DNA from: Thermoplasma sp.
GTDB lineage: Archaea > Thermoplasmatota > Thermoplasmata > Thermoplasmatales > Thermoplasmataceae
Assembly (NCBI RefSeq): GCF_008709555.1
Contig: NZ_VYIJ01000002.1
Location: 89,241-153,240 of the forward strand
Reading direction: 5' to 3'
Length of the DNA stretch: 64,000 bases
Position 1 is the stretch's first letter. The number at the start of each line of letters is the position of its first letter. Of the stretch, positions 49,458 through 59,469 are shown one piece after another. The translations under genes and the position numbers were made by a program. Below the pieces are notes generated by a model, which was not told the origin of the DNA, did no database searches, and saw only the letters and a list, made by a program, of their open reading frames with translations.

Positions 49458-50494
49458 GATATCACCCCCAGCGTCAGAAATCCTGCCCAGATCAGGTTGA
49501 TTATTGATATCGGCAGGAGTATCTTCCAGCCAAAATTGATGAACCTGTCAACCCTGATCCTGGGCATGGAGAGCCATATGAGGAAGGATATGAGCACCAG
49601 GATCAGGCCCTTTATCAGAAGGTAAATGAATCCTGCATACGATGAATACGGCCCGTTGAAGCCTCCCAGGTAGAGAAGCGATACTACGAGCGATCCCAGG
49701 AATATGCTCCCGAACATTCCCATGTAGAAGAGACCGAACCTCATACCAGAATATTCTGTGGAATAGCCGGATACTATCTCACTATCGCTTTCAGAGAGAT
49801 CGAACGGCGTATAGGATGAACGGGCTATCATGGCGACCATGAAGACAAAGAGACCAAGTGGCTGCAGGATGCCGAAGGGGATGAACTGTGTTGAGACCAA
49901 CGTTTCAAAATTCAGCGATGTCCTGCTGAGAGCAGAGTCCATCATCACAAGTGAAACTGCACTTATCATCATCGGAACCTCAAAGGAAACATCCTTTGCT
50001 ATGCCTCTGAATGCACCTATAACCGCATACTTGTTGTGTGAGCTTATACCGGCGAGTACCTCGCCGATGGGCATCATGGCGATTGCGCCGAAGAAAAGTA
50101 TCAGGGATACATTTGAATGTGTTATCGTGAGCGATCCAATCCAGTAGAAGCTTCCGTAGGGTATGATGACGAAGCCCACCACCAGGCCAATGAAAACTAT
50201 GTATGGTGCGGCCTTGTATGCAAAATCGTCCCTCAGCTTCGGAATTATAGATTCCTTGCCGACGAGCTTCAGTGCATCGGCTATGAGCTGCAGTAATCCA
50301 AATTTGCCTACCCTGTTAGGTCCAATCCTAAGCTGCAGCCTGGCCATGTACTTTCTGAATATGTATATCATGGCGATGAGTGATATCACCACGAAGATCA
50401 GGAAGAATATGGTCTCGAATATGTAGGCCAGGAAATAGGATGCGTAGTGGCCTGTTATCTGAAAAAACAGCTGTAATCTCAACAATATGTTCAT
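49454..50494 (-). CDS. nuoH: Complex I-like subunit H
   Basis: RLQLRIGPNRVGKFGLLQLIADALKLVGKE, SYTPFDLSESDSEIVSGYSTEYSGMRFGLFYMG. Confidence 0.96.
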   Translation of the reverse strand: MNILLRLQLFFQITGHYASYFLAYIFETIFFLIFVVISLIAMIYIFRKYMARLQLRIGPNRVGKFGLLQLIADALKLVGKESIIPKLRDDFAYKAAPYIVFIGLVVGFVIIPYGSFYWIGSLTITHSNVSLILFFGAIAMMPIGEVLAGISSHNKYAVIGAFRGIAKDVSFEVPMMISAVSLVMMDSALSRTSLNFETLVSTQFIPFGILQPLGLFVFMVAMIARSSYTPFDLSESDSEIVSGYSTEYSGMRFGLFYMGMFGSIFLGSLVVSLLYLGGFNGPYSSYAGFIYLLIKGLILVLISFLIWLSMPRIRVDRFINFGWKILLPISIINLIWAGFLTLGVIS

Positions 50495-51600
50495 CTGTCC
50501 ACCTCACCAAAAACAAGGTCTATGGAACCTCCAATGGATATTAGATCGGCTATCATCTGATCCTTGGCCAGAGCCGGAAGCACTGAAAGGTTCTTGAACG
50601 TAGGACTGCGTACTCTGACTCTGTAAGGACGCATTGAACCGTCCCCTATGAGATAGACTCCGAACTCACCCTTTGGCGACTCAGTCCTCGCATAAACCTC
50701 TCCCTGGCCGCGTAGCCTTATCATGAGGGGTTTCTTCGCCTTCTGATTGAAGTACGGACCTGCCGGGAGCTTCTGTATGGTCTGTTCGACGATCTTAACG
50801 GACTGCCTCATCTCTTCCACGCGCACCAGGAATCTTGCCAGGTTATCGCCCTTGAAAGATACTGGAATATCGAAATTGACCTTGTCGTAGACGAGATACG
50901 GCTGCGCCTTCCTCACATCGTATTCAACGCCAGAGGCTCTGAGCATCGGACCAGTTACACCGTAGTCTATGGCCATCTCCTTGCTCAGGATGCCGATGCC
51001 CTTTGTCCTCGATATGAACACATCATTTTTTACGAATAGGCTCTCTATCTTGTTCAGCTCCTTGGGGAACTCCCTTATGAACGTCTTTATGTGATCCAGC
51101 GCCTCATCCGTTACATCCTGGTATACACCACCTATACTCATGTAGTTGAGCTGCTGCCTTGAACCCGATACCTCGGTGAATATCTTGAGTATCTTTTCCC
51201 TCTCCTTGAAGCAGTAGAAGAAGGGTGTTAGCATACCAAGGTCAAGGCCGAATGCACCAAGCCATACGAGGTGGCTGGCTATCCTGTTGAGCTCTGCCAT
51301 CATGACACGTATCCACTGGGCCCTCTCCGGCACCTCTATATCCAGAAGCTTCTCTGCGGCCTCAAGATAGCCCACCTCCATGTTCATCGCGGCCACGTAA
51401 TCCATCCTGTCAAAATAGATCATGTTATCGCAGTAGAACTGCAACTCTCCGATCTTCTCGGCGTTCCTGTGGAGGTATCCTATTATGGGTTCAACCTCCT
51501 TCACGATCTCTCCATCTAATTTTACCCTCAGTCTCAGAACACCATGCATCGAAGGGTGCTGAGGGCCAAAGTTAACCTCAGTCCACTCAGCCATCACCAA
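50491..51600 (-). CDS. nuoD: Complex I-like subunit D
   Basis: NFGPQHPSMHGVLRLRVKLDGEIVKEVEPIIGYLHRNAEKIGE; C-terminal ISIGGSIDLVFGEVDR. Confidence 0.96.
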   Translation of the reverse strand: MVMAEWTEVNFGPQHPSMHGVLRLRVKLDGEIVKEVEPIIGYLHRNAEKIGELQFYCDNMIYFDRMDYVAAMNMEVGYLEAAEKLLDIEVPERAQWIRVMMAELNRIASHLVWLGAFGLDLGMLTPFFYCFKEREKILKIFTEVSGSRQQLNYMSIGGVYQDVTDEALDHIKTFIREFPKELNKIESLFVKNDVFISRTKGIGILSKEMAIDYGVTGPMLRASGVEYDVRKAQPYLVYDKVNFDIPVSFKGDNLARFLVRVEEMRQSVKIVEQTIQKLPAGPYFNQKAKKPLMIRLRGQGEVYARTESPKGEFGVYLIGDGSMRPYRVRVRSPTFKNLSVLPALAKDQMIADLISIGGSIDLVFGEVDR

Positions 51601-52049
51601 CCACCCTCCGGATCAAAGGTAACGTAATCGTTGCCATCCTCGTCCATGTTTATGTACTGAGCCTTGCTGAGGTCGTAGTTCTTCCTCAATGGATGACCGA
51701 CCCAACCCTCCGGCAGGAATAGCCTTTTCAGATTAGGATGACCATCAAATATAACGCCAACAAGGTCGTATTCTTCCCTTTCATCCCAGTTTGCAGCGTT
51801 CCACAGGGATGTCAGGCTTGGAACATGGTTGTCCTTCGTCTCGGTCTTAACAATGATGTATTCATTCTTCTGCATATTGTAGACGTGGTATACTACCTCT
51901 ATATGATCGACATAATCAACGGCAGTGGTGAGCGATAGATTATATCCCTGCGATTTGAGTTCCTTCATGAGTTCTATCAAGTTTTCCTTGGCTACCCTGA
52001 TGACCTTTCTTCCATCCTTTGTCTTCTCCTCTGCGATTATGTCAACCAT
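51594..52049 (-). CDS. nuoC: Complex I-like subunit C
   Basis: SLWNAANWDEREEYDLVGVIFDGHPNLKRLFLPEGWVGHPLRKNY. Confidence 0.95.
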   Translation of the reverse strand: MVDIIAEEKTKDGRKVIRVAKENLIELMKELKSQGYNLSLTTAVDYVDHIEVVYHVYNMQKNEYIIVKTETKDNHVPSLTSLWNAANWDEREEYDLVGVIFDGHPNLKRLFLPEGWVGHPLRKNYDLSKAQYINMDEDGNDYVTFDPEGGW

Positions 52050-52522
52050 TATCTATCCGCCTCCCCCCTTATCTTCTTCTGAAGCAGGATTATGCCATTT
52101 GTCAGGGCTTCCGGCGTTGGCGGGCACCCCGGAATATACACATCCACTGGTACAACACGATCTACACCAAGAACCACTGAGTAGCCTTGGTTGTACGGGC
52201 CTCCCTGTATTACACAGACACCCTGCGCTATGACATACTTCGGATATGGCATCTCATCGTATATCCTGCGCACCCTTGGAGCCATCTTCTTTGTAACCGT
52301 ACCTGAAACTATCATCAGATCGGACTGCCTCGGCGAGTTTCTGAATATCTCACTGCCGAATCTCGAGATATCCATGTCTGAGGCCTGGATAGCCATCATC
52401 TCAATGGCACAGCAGGCCAGTCCGAAGGTGAGTGGCCAGAGTGAGTTGCTTCTGGCCCATTCAAGAGCCTGATCGAGTGTGGTTGTGACCACACCCACCT
52501 CTCCAGTCTTTATTTCAACCAC
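52049..52522 (-). CDS. nuoB: Complex I-like subunit B
   Basis: [67 protein letters not shown]. Confidence 0.96.
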   Translation of the reverse strand: MVEIKTGEVGVVTTTLDQALEWARSNSLWPLTFGLACCAIEMMAIQASDMDISRFGSEIFRNSPRQSDLMIVSGTVTKKMAPRVRRIYDEMPYPKYVIAQGVCVIQGGPYNQGYSVVLGVDRVVPVDVYIPGCPPTPEALTNGIILLQKKIRGEADR

Positions 52523-52944
52523 CTCATATAACCATGCTTAAAGGCATAATAGACGCCGAAAAGCGGCATCGCAAGAAATATCAGCGTTTCGAAGAATTTT
52601 ATAAGGCCCAGCTGCTTGAAGTCTACAGCCCAGGGAAACAGAAGAAGCATATCCACATCGAATACCACAAAGAGAAGCACAACAACATAATATTGATTTA
52701 TAGACGGCTTACCCCATATCTCCCTTGCCACCTCTCCACTCTCGTACGGCTCCAGATACTTCTGGTCAACGCCGGGCGGAGCATCCTCGTAGGCAGCCTT
52801 CCTAAGGACTGTTTCCGTATCGAGTTTGATCGTATTATCACCGTATCTGTTGGCGCCCAGGGCAGGGAGAATTTTGAAGCCGAATATCAGCGCCAGAGGT
52901 ATTACGACAATGATTATGAGCAGAGGGATATACCCATCTAACAT
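52510..52944 (-). CDS. nuoA: Complex I-like subunit A
   Basis: [35 protein letters not shown]. Start at MLDGYIPLL (52944) sits about 26 nt from TATA-like CTTATATAA; 52965 and 53043 are alternative starts. Confidence 0.85.
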   Translation of the reverse strand: MLDGYIPLLIIIVVIPLALIFGFKILPALGANRYGDNTIKLDTETVLRKAAYEDAPPGVDQKYLEPYESGEVAREIWGKPSINQYYVVVLLFVVFDVDMLLLFPWAVDFKQLGLIKFFETLIFLAMPLFGVYYAFKHGYMRWLK

Positions 52945-53182
52945 ACTGAGAGTATCGTTTGACATTATATAAGATTTCTTTTGTAAATCCAGCGCGATAA
53001 TAGAATAATTTGAATTCGAATAATTTTTAGATATAATCGTCATGACATAACCAATAACGTAATATAATAAACATTATGGTGCTATTAATTTAGAAATACG
53101 ATCCTCATAGATAAGAAAATGTCGTTTTCATTTCCCATTTATACATTATATCAATTAATATTGATACAATAATTAAAATAAT

Positions 53183-54985
53183 TTATCTTCTATTTTTAAC
53201 CTCATTGAAGCATTCCATAGCCATTCTTGGATCGAACACCCTGTCTGTCCTCTCCCTTATCAGGGCAATTATCGCGTTCCGGGTTGCATCTCCACGGGTG
53301 TTTAGTATATCGGATATCAGATCCTCCAGTTCCTGCCTGCTCAGCTCTCTTATTCTTGAATCACTCAATGCGGCCTCCACCGAATTCTTCTCATACAGGA
53401 TTTCGAGTGCCTTTTCCAGCTGGTATCTGTCTAGTTGCATTTCCTTTGATCTCTGGCACAACCTCAATATCTTATCCTGATCCAATACCTTTCCAGTTTT
53501 CCTCTCCAGATCCGGTATTATCTGAGTTATCATCCTTGCTGCTTCCCTGGCATCAATAAGCTGTGCCATTCTCTGGAACAGATCGAGGATCATCTCGGAC
53601 GCTATGTACTCAGCATTCTGCTTGGATATGCCGTATGTTTTTACAAGATCCTGCACAACCTCGCCGTATGTCCTCGGCCTTATTGAGGAGGCCATCGCCG
53701 CGAGATCCGCACCCACTTCTATAACCGGTACATCCGTCTCTGGATACATACGATCCTTTCCAGGCATGGGCCTTAGAAACACAGTTTCATCGCCGGACGG
53801 CCCCCTGGTTTCAGAGAGATCCATAGACATTATCTTCTGGATCCTATCGAAGATAGCGTTCTCGATAAAGCTAACTCTCGCCGGATCCATAACTATAAGC
53901 AGCACAGCATCGTTTTCCGACTTTCCCAGCGACCTATAGACCGTTTCTACCTCCTCAGCTGTCAGTCCATATCCTGGAAGCTCGTCGGAATGCATCACAC
54001 CCTTGATGCCGTAGGATCTGACAAGGTCCGCGATTTCCTTGCCCATCCTGAGCTTACCGTTCTTCAATGTACCGGCCATGTTTTTCAGGAGAGAAGCGAA
54101 TATACGCCCGCTTTCGAGCCCATTCCTGATTATCTTTGATTTTGTGTTAGAAAAGAAATCCGAGACATCCTTCAGTTTAAAACTAGATCTATCTATTCCG
54201 CCCCTGGATCTGATCGTGTCCACGGCTATCCTGAGATTCTCCTGCCTTTCCCTTTCATACCTTATGACGTCCCTTATCTGCGCAAGCTTTGAAACGCCCT
54301 TTATTTCGACACGTCCATAGCCCATAGAGAAGTTGACATCCTGCCTGACGGCGTCTACCGCTCTTCTCGCATTACCCGTGGATATGACCAGATAGCCGAT
54401 GGATCTTGCCACCTCCACGGCGTGTTCCTCATCGACTATGTCGGGTTCCGTGGATATCTCTATCAGCGGTATACCAAGCCTGTCAAGGGAATATACGACA
54501 ACGTTATTTTTCTCCTCTATCTTCCTCGCCGCGTCCTCTTCGAGGCACACGGTAGATATCCTCACCGGCCCTCTGCTCGTCTCTATTCTCCCGTTTATTC
54601 CCACTATGGCCGTCCTCTGAAAACCTGTGGTGTTTGAGCCATCGATGACGATCTTCCTCATGTACGTTATGTGATCCATGACATCGCAGCCGAGAGATCT
54701 GCTAACGGCTATGGCCGTGGCAAGAGCCAGACGATTAGGCGATTTCGGGGGCTCCTCATCCATCTCCACAAGGCAGGAATTGTCCGCTACTATGTATTCG
54801 AAGCTCCTGGATCTCATGCTCTCATAGGACGCCGCTGCATCTATGTTGCCAAGCTCGCTGGCGGATATGTGAAGCTTCCTTCTGAACCTGAACATCTCAT
54901 CCTGTGTCTGCTCAACAGGGCATCTGCAGAAAAGCTTTCCAGTGTTCAGCTGGAAATGCACCTCAAGACCTATCTTGGTATCCAT
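53183..54985 (-). CDS. gatE: Glu-tRNA(Gln) amidotransferase subunit E
   Basis: KIGLEVHFQLNTGKLFCRCP...; DVNFSMGYGRVEIKGVSKLAQIRDVIRYE; GatB/E family. Confidence 0.95.
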   Translation of the reverse strand: MDTKIGLEVHFQLNTGKLFCRCPVEQTQDEMFRFRRKLHISASELGNIDAAASYESMRSRSFEYIVADNSCLVEMDEEPPKSPNRLALATAIAVSRSLGCDVMDHITYMRKIVIDGSNTTGFQRTAIVGINGRIETSRGPVRISTVCLEEDAARKIEEKNNVVVYSLDRLGIPLIEISTEPDIVDEEHAVEVARSIGYLVISTGNARRAVDAVRQDVNFSMGYGRVEIKGVSKLAQIRDVIRYERERQENLRIAVDTIRSRGGIDRSSFKLKDVSDFFSNTKSKIIRNGLESGRIFASLLKNMAGTLKNGKLRMGKEIADLVRSYGIKGVMHSDELPGYGLTAEEVETVYRSLGKSENDAVLLIVMDPARVSFIENAIFDRIQKIMSMDLSETRGPSGDETVFLRPMPGKDRMYPETDVPVIEVGADLAAMASSIRPRTYGEVVQDLVKTYGISKQNAEYIASEMILDLFQRMAQLIDAREAARMITQIIPDLERKTGKVLDQDKILRLCQRSKEMQLDRYQLEKALEILYEKNSVEAALSDSRIRELSRQELEDLISDILNTRGDATRNAIIALIRERTDRVFDPRMAMECFNEVKNRR

Positions 54986-54991
54986 GTCCCA

Positions 54992-56221
54992 TCACCTCGA
55001 AATCCTAAGGGTCTCTTCAGGAACGTCCCTATCAAGGATCTCGCCTCTCATGTTCGTTCTGAACAGATCCCTGAACTGCTCATGCGGATACTGCCCAAGA
55101 AGGTACATGGCCTTGACGAAAGCAACCTCTGGTACCATATTTCCAGCCTCAATGGCACCGGCTGCTAGCAGCTCTCTGCCCGTTGAATAGACGTTGAGTC
55201 CTGTGGACCCATATATGCACTGTGATGTCATTATGACATATGTTCCATTCGCAGACGCATTCTTTATCACCGGTATGAGATCCCTTGCCGTGTGCCCAAG
55301 GCCAGTACCCATGATGACAACGGCATGCTTTCCAGAGATCATGTTCTCAAAGTCGTCGGCATTTAGCCCCGGGTGAAAGTAGATAAGCGATACCCTTTCG
55401 TCAAGCTTGGGGCTGAACTTCATCTCCTCGGATACCTTCCGGTATGAACCCATGAATTTGACTATACCATCGTAATCTGCAATTGGCGGAAGACCTATGC
55501 TCTCGAATGCGTCACGCCTGGACGTATGCATCTTCCTTGATCTGACAGCGCGAAGGAGCGATATGCGGCCGTCAGATGTGGTTCCATGCATGGATATCGC
55601 CACTTCACCAATGTCAGTTCCGGCGAAGTTTATCGCAGCCTCCATGTTTTCCCTTGAATCTGAACTGGGCCTGTCAGAGCTCCTCTGAGAACCGACGAAT
55701 ATGATGGGTACACGCATGGCCTCGAACATGAATGCCAGGGCCGATGAGGTGTAGCTCATCGTATCGGTACCATGGGCGACCACAACGCCGTCCGAATCGG
55801 AGGATTCCCTAGCAACTATCTCACCTATCCTGATCCAGTCTGCAGGCTTCAGATTCTCGCTGAATTCGTTCATCACAGGTTTAACCGCCACTGTAAATCT
55901 TGTAAGTATATCAGAACCGCCGAATATGAGCTCCGGATCGGATACCGGGCTGACTGCGCCGGTCTCATAATCTACCCTGCTGGCTATCGTCCCTCCAGTT
56001 GCCAGGACTGATATCCGTTTTTCTCCCTGCCCCTTTTCAATCGCCTCTATCTTTCTGTGATCGGCGTATTCTTCCCTCTTCCTCTCTATGAATTCAACCT
56101 CGGACTTGTCGAACGTCATATTGTATCCGTTGGATGATTTCACAGTTATGACCCCATTGGCCTCGTTTATTATGAGGCCTGAAATTACAGAATTCCTGTA
56201 CCGCAGTAAGGCCCTTTCCAT
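54992..56221 (-). CDS. gatD: Glu-tRNA(Gln) amidotransferase subunit D (asparaginase-like)
   Basis: ISVLATGGTIASRVDYETGAVSP, VVVAHGTDTMSYTSSALAFM, MTSQCIYGSTGLNVYSTGREL. Confidence 0.96.
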   Translation of the reverse strand: MERALLRYRNSVISGLIINEANGVITVKSSNGYNMTFDKSEVEFIERKREEYADHRKIEAIEKGQGEKRISVLATGGTIASRVDYETGAVSPVSDPELIFGGSDILTRFTVAVKPVMNEFSENLKPADWIRIGEIVARESSDSDGVVVAHGTDTMSYTSSALAFMFEAMRVPIIFVGSQRSSDRPSSDSRENMEAAINFAGTDIGEVAISMHGTTSDGRISLLRAVRSRKMHTSRRDAFESIGLPPIADYDGIVKFMGSYRKVSEEMKFSPKLDERVSLIYFHPGLNADDFENMISGKHAVVIMGTGLGHTARDLIPVIKNASANGTYVIMTSQCIYGSTGLNVYSTGRELLAAGAIEAGNMVPEVAFVKAMYLLGQYPHEQFRDLFRTNMRGEILDRDVPEETLRISR

Positions 56222-56262
56222 ATCTGGTAATTTATTTATCCTTTAATAACTGTACCTTATCG

Positions 56263-57036
56263 ATGATACATGTTGGATGTTCCGGCTGGTCCTATGATGA
56301 ATGGGAGGGCGTATTCTATCCGGAACATACATCAAACAAACTATCGTTCTATTCTCTCGTTTTCAACACCGTTGAGGTCGATTCAACCTTCTACAGGATA
56401 CCGCCAAGAAACGTTGTAAGAAGATGGAGTAAGGCCATGTATGGAAGACGGTTCATATTCTCCGTTAAGGTACCCGGCGACATAACGCATGACGCAATAT
56501 TCACAGAAGAAGATAGAGCCTGCACCATATTCAGAACATTTGAACAGAATTTCCTGTTAGATCTTTCGGATGCAGGATTCCTGGGCCCGGTGCTTTTTCA
56601 GATGCCTCCAAGGTTCGGCGTGGATCATATCGATCGCCTCGCTGCGCTTATCAGATGTGCAAATGTGAAGAGACCTGCCGTGGAGGTCAGGAACGGGACA
56701 CTCTATGAAAACCATGAATTCAGAGAGGCCATGGAAGGTCTCGGGGCAGCCGTCGTCGACGTTGACAGCACGGAGAGGAGGTTGAATAAGATAGAAAGCG
56801 GCCTGCGGTGGGCCTACGTCAGGCTCCATGGAAGAAACTCTGGAGGCTGGAAGGCGGAGAATCCCTTCGATTACAGGTACACAGATGAAGAGATCAGGGA
56901 GATAGCTTCAAAAATAAAATCTGTGAACTATGATGATATCTTCGTTTATTTCAACAACCACCCGCACGGAAGTGCACCCGTAAACGCGATGACGCTTTCG
57001 AGGATGATCGGCGTCAGTAATAACGCGTTTTTTTAA
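56263..57036 (+). CDS. DUF72 family protein
   Basis: MIHVGCSGWSYDEWEGVFYPEHTSNKLSFYSLVFNTVEVDSTFYRIPP; WAYVRLHGRN; DDIFVYFNNHPHGSAPVNA. Confidence 0.94.
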   Translation: MIHVGCSGWSYDEWEGVFYPEHTSNKLSFYSLVFNTVEVDSTFYRIPPRNVVRRWSKAMYGRRFIFSVKVPGDITHDAIFTEEDRACTIFRTFEQNFLLDLSDAGFLGPVLFQMPPRFGVDHIDRLAALIRCANVKRPAVEVRNGTLYENHEFREAMEGLGAAVVDVDSTERRLNKIESGLRWAYVRLHGRNSGGWKAENPFDYRYTDEEIREIASKIKSVNYDDIFVYFNNHPHGSAPVNAMTLSRMIGVSNNAFF

Positions 57037-58168
57037 GTATCTCCTTAGCTATAACTATCCTCTGTATCTGGTTCGTACCCTCGTATATCTGCGTTATTTT
57101 TGCATCCCGCATGTGCCTTTCAGCATCAAGATCCGTCGTGTAACCGTATCCACCGAAGAGCTGCAGGGCATCCGTCGTGACACGCATGGCAACATCGCTC
57201 GCTTTCATCTTTGCCATGGCGGATATCTCGATTGTGTTCTCCTTGTTCTGCCATTTCTCCGCAGCAACGTATGTAAGATAACGGGCCGCTTCTATCTCCG
57301 TGGCCATCTCCGCTATCATGAACTGTACGCCCTCAAAGTTCGCTATCTCGGTTCCGAACTGCTTCCTCTGCTTCACGTAGTCGATGGCCTCCGCAAGCGC
57401 ATTCTCGGCTATACCTAGGGCCTGTGCAGCTATACCGATCCTGCCTGCGTCAAGCGTTTCCATTATGACCTTGAAGCCTTCATTCTCCTTCCCAACGACG
57501 TTCTCAGCCGGGATCTCCATGTCCTCGAAGGCAAGCTCCACCGTGCTTGATCCCCTTATACCCAGCTTGTGTATATCCCTGCTTATCTTCAGACCCGGCG
57601 TATCCTTGTCAGCCACGAATGCTGTTATTCCCTTATGCCTCTTGCCCGGATCGGTGACAGCATCAAACACGAAGAAATCAGATATCCTTCCATTTGATAT
57701 GAATATCTTATCGCCGTTCACAACGTAATTGTCACCTTTCTTAACCGCAGTCGTGCTTATACCAGCTGCGTCGCTTCCGGCACCAGGCTCTGTGATCGCC
57801 AGCCCGCCCACCGATCCTGACGCGACTCTGGGGAGATAACGCTTCTTGAGATCTTCAGAACCGAACATTATGAGGGGTTCCGCAAATAGGGTCAGCGCCC
57901 CATCCAGTACCAGGGCGGTGCTAGGGCAGGCCTTTGATATTTCCTCTATGGTACGGACAAGGAAGGGGAAGCTCATCCCATAACCACCGTACTCCTTCGG
58001 TATGTATGTTGCAAATAACCCAAGATCCTTCATCCTGTCTATTATCCTCTGGGGTACCTGCATCTTCTCATCGATCTCCCTTGCCAGCGGCTTAAGTTCC
58101 TCCTCCGCAAATTTCCTGACAAATGAGAGTACCAGATCTTCGTCCTGCGTTACTCCGAAGTTTCCCAT
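57014..58168 (-). CDS. Acyl-CoA dehydrogenase
   Basis: LAITEPGAGSDAAGISTTA, RKQFGTEIANFEGVQFMIAEMATEIEAARYLTY, QLFGGYGYTTDLDAERHMRDAKITQIYEGTNQIQRIVIA; start MGNFGVTQ preferred over 58216. Confidence 0.95.
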   Translation of the reverse strand: MGNFGVTQDEDLVLSFVRKFAEEELKPLAREIDEKMQVPQRIIDRMKDLGLFATYIPKEYGGYGMSFPFLVRTIEEISKACPSTALVLDGALTLFAEPLIMFGSEDLKKRYLPRVASGSVGGLAITEPGAGSDAAGISTTAVKKGDNYVVNGDKIFISNGRISDFFVFDAVTDPGKRHKGITAFVADKDTPGLKISRDIHKLGIRGSSTVELAFEDMEIPAENVVGKENEGFKVIMETLDAGRIGIAAQALGIAENALAEAIDYVKQRKQFGTEIANFEGVQFMIAEMATEIEAARYLTYVAAEKWQNKENTIEISAMAKMKASDVAMRVTTDALQLFGGYGYTTDLDAERHMRDAKITQIYEGTNQIQRIVIAKEILKKTRYY

Positions 58169-58364
58169 GGTAAGGTATTTTATCCATGATATAACTTTGT
58201 TGCTGAAACAAATCAATAGCAGAACTGCGATCTATATGATCCATGGAAAATATGTGTATATCCATTGTTTCAGGATCAGCTAGGAAATGCGACCTGTGAT
58301 ATAATCCCCACTATTCCCTGTGCCACCGTTTCGCCATTACGGTATAAATCATCGAGCCATACCG

Positions 58365-59357
58365 TCATGGAAAGACCGCACGACCAGAAGCCACAAGGTA
58401 CACGGCCACATAGGTTTTGACCCTGTGCCTGCCAGGCATCCTGGGAGCTTCAGTGCCACCTATTTCCACGGATCTTATCTTTTCAGGCAGGATGATATCG
58501 TATTCTCCATCCATAAACTGTTCTGGAATGCATTCCTGCAACGGATCGAAGTCCTGAAGGCGATCGATCGGAACCTCTCTCACGATCAGCCCGCTCTTGC
58601 CGTGAAGCGTATTGGGCATCCTTATGATCCTGTGTATATCATACGTCACAGGAGAATCTATCAGGACAGAATGATCTTCCCTAGCCTTCTTTATCGCCTT
58701 CCTGATCTCCGTCTCTCTGATCATGCCTCCGTTCGCATTATCACCCAGTTCTCTCCTTATAACTGCAGGCCATCCTCCAGAGACTATTGCAAGCATGCTG
58801 ATTGCCTTTCTGACAATGGATTCGTCGAGGCTGTTGCCCGTTATATAATCCGTTATCTCACGCCGTGCGTCTGACGTCAGCCTGTAAATCCTGTCATCCG
58901 ATACATGAACATGGTATCCCCGATTTCCTGAGAAATATATCTTTATGGAAGATCTGGGAATGCCAAAATCATCCATGAGAAAATCTGATACAAGCCTACT
59001 GGTCTGATCCCTGATTTGCGCCAGCATATTCCTCTGAGACATCTTTTCGGCTCCGGGAAGATGATCAGAATCGAGGTCGAATATGAGATCGGCTCCCTCC
59101 CATTCCTTCTCCGGCATCTTCCGTTCATCCGGCTTCCTGTAGTAAGCCGCAGAGCTGTAAACATGCATGGGTGCGGCGTCACGAAGAAGCATGTTCAGTT
59201 CAAACTTATTGTTCACCCTAAGATGCCGTATGACCTCGCCGGAGAATGTCATGTATCCAACTTCACGCTTGCTTATCAGCTCAGGAGGATCTATCATGTT
59301 TTCTCGATAATACTTCCTGAACAGGTCAATCAATTTTTGCGATACCATTCCGGCCAT
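58365..59357 (-). CDS. priS: DNA primase small (catalytic) subunit
   Basis: DLIFDLDSDHLPG catalytic Asp motif, FSGNRGYHVHVSD; start near MAGMVSQKLIDLF. Confidence 0.94.
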   Translation of the reverse strand: MAGMVSQKLIDLFRKYYRENMIDPPELISKREVGYMTFSGEVIRHLRVNNKFELNMLLRDAAPMHVYSSAAYYRKPDERKMPEKEWEGADLIFDLDSDHLPGAEKMSQRNMLAQIRDQTSRLVSDFLMDDFGIPRSSIKIYFSGNRGYHVHVSDDRIYRLTSDARREITDYITGNSLDESIVRKAISMLAIVSGGWPAVIRRELGDNANGGMIRETEIRKAIKKAREDHSVLIDSPVTYDIHRIIRMPNTLHGKSGLIVREVPIDRLQDFDPLQECIPEQFMDGEYDIILPEKIRSVEIGGTEAPRMPGRHRVKTYVAVYLVASGRAVFP

Positions 59358-59469
59358 ACCTCTCAACATAGATGCTGGAATATTGGGATTTCACCAGCGT
59401 TATCGATCCATCATATCCATCTGATACGTCCTTGATCCCTTTAGCGTGCAGACAGGATACGTACTGCAT
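59326..59469 (-). CDS. Candidate small protein (47 aa) between protease gene and priS
   Basis: MQYVSCLHAKGIKDVSDGYDGSITLVKSQYSSIYVERYGRNGIAKID*; TGATG coupling with the preceding stop. Confidence 0.4.
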   Translation of the reverse strand: MQYVSCLHAKGIKDVSDGYDGSITLVKSQYSSIYVERYGRNGIAKID

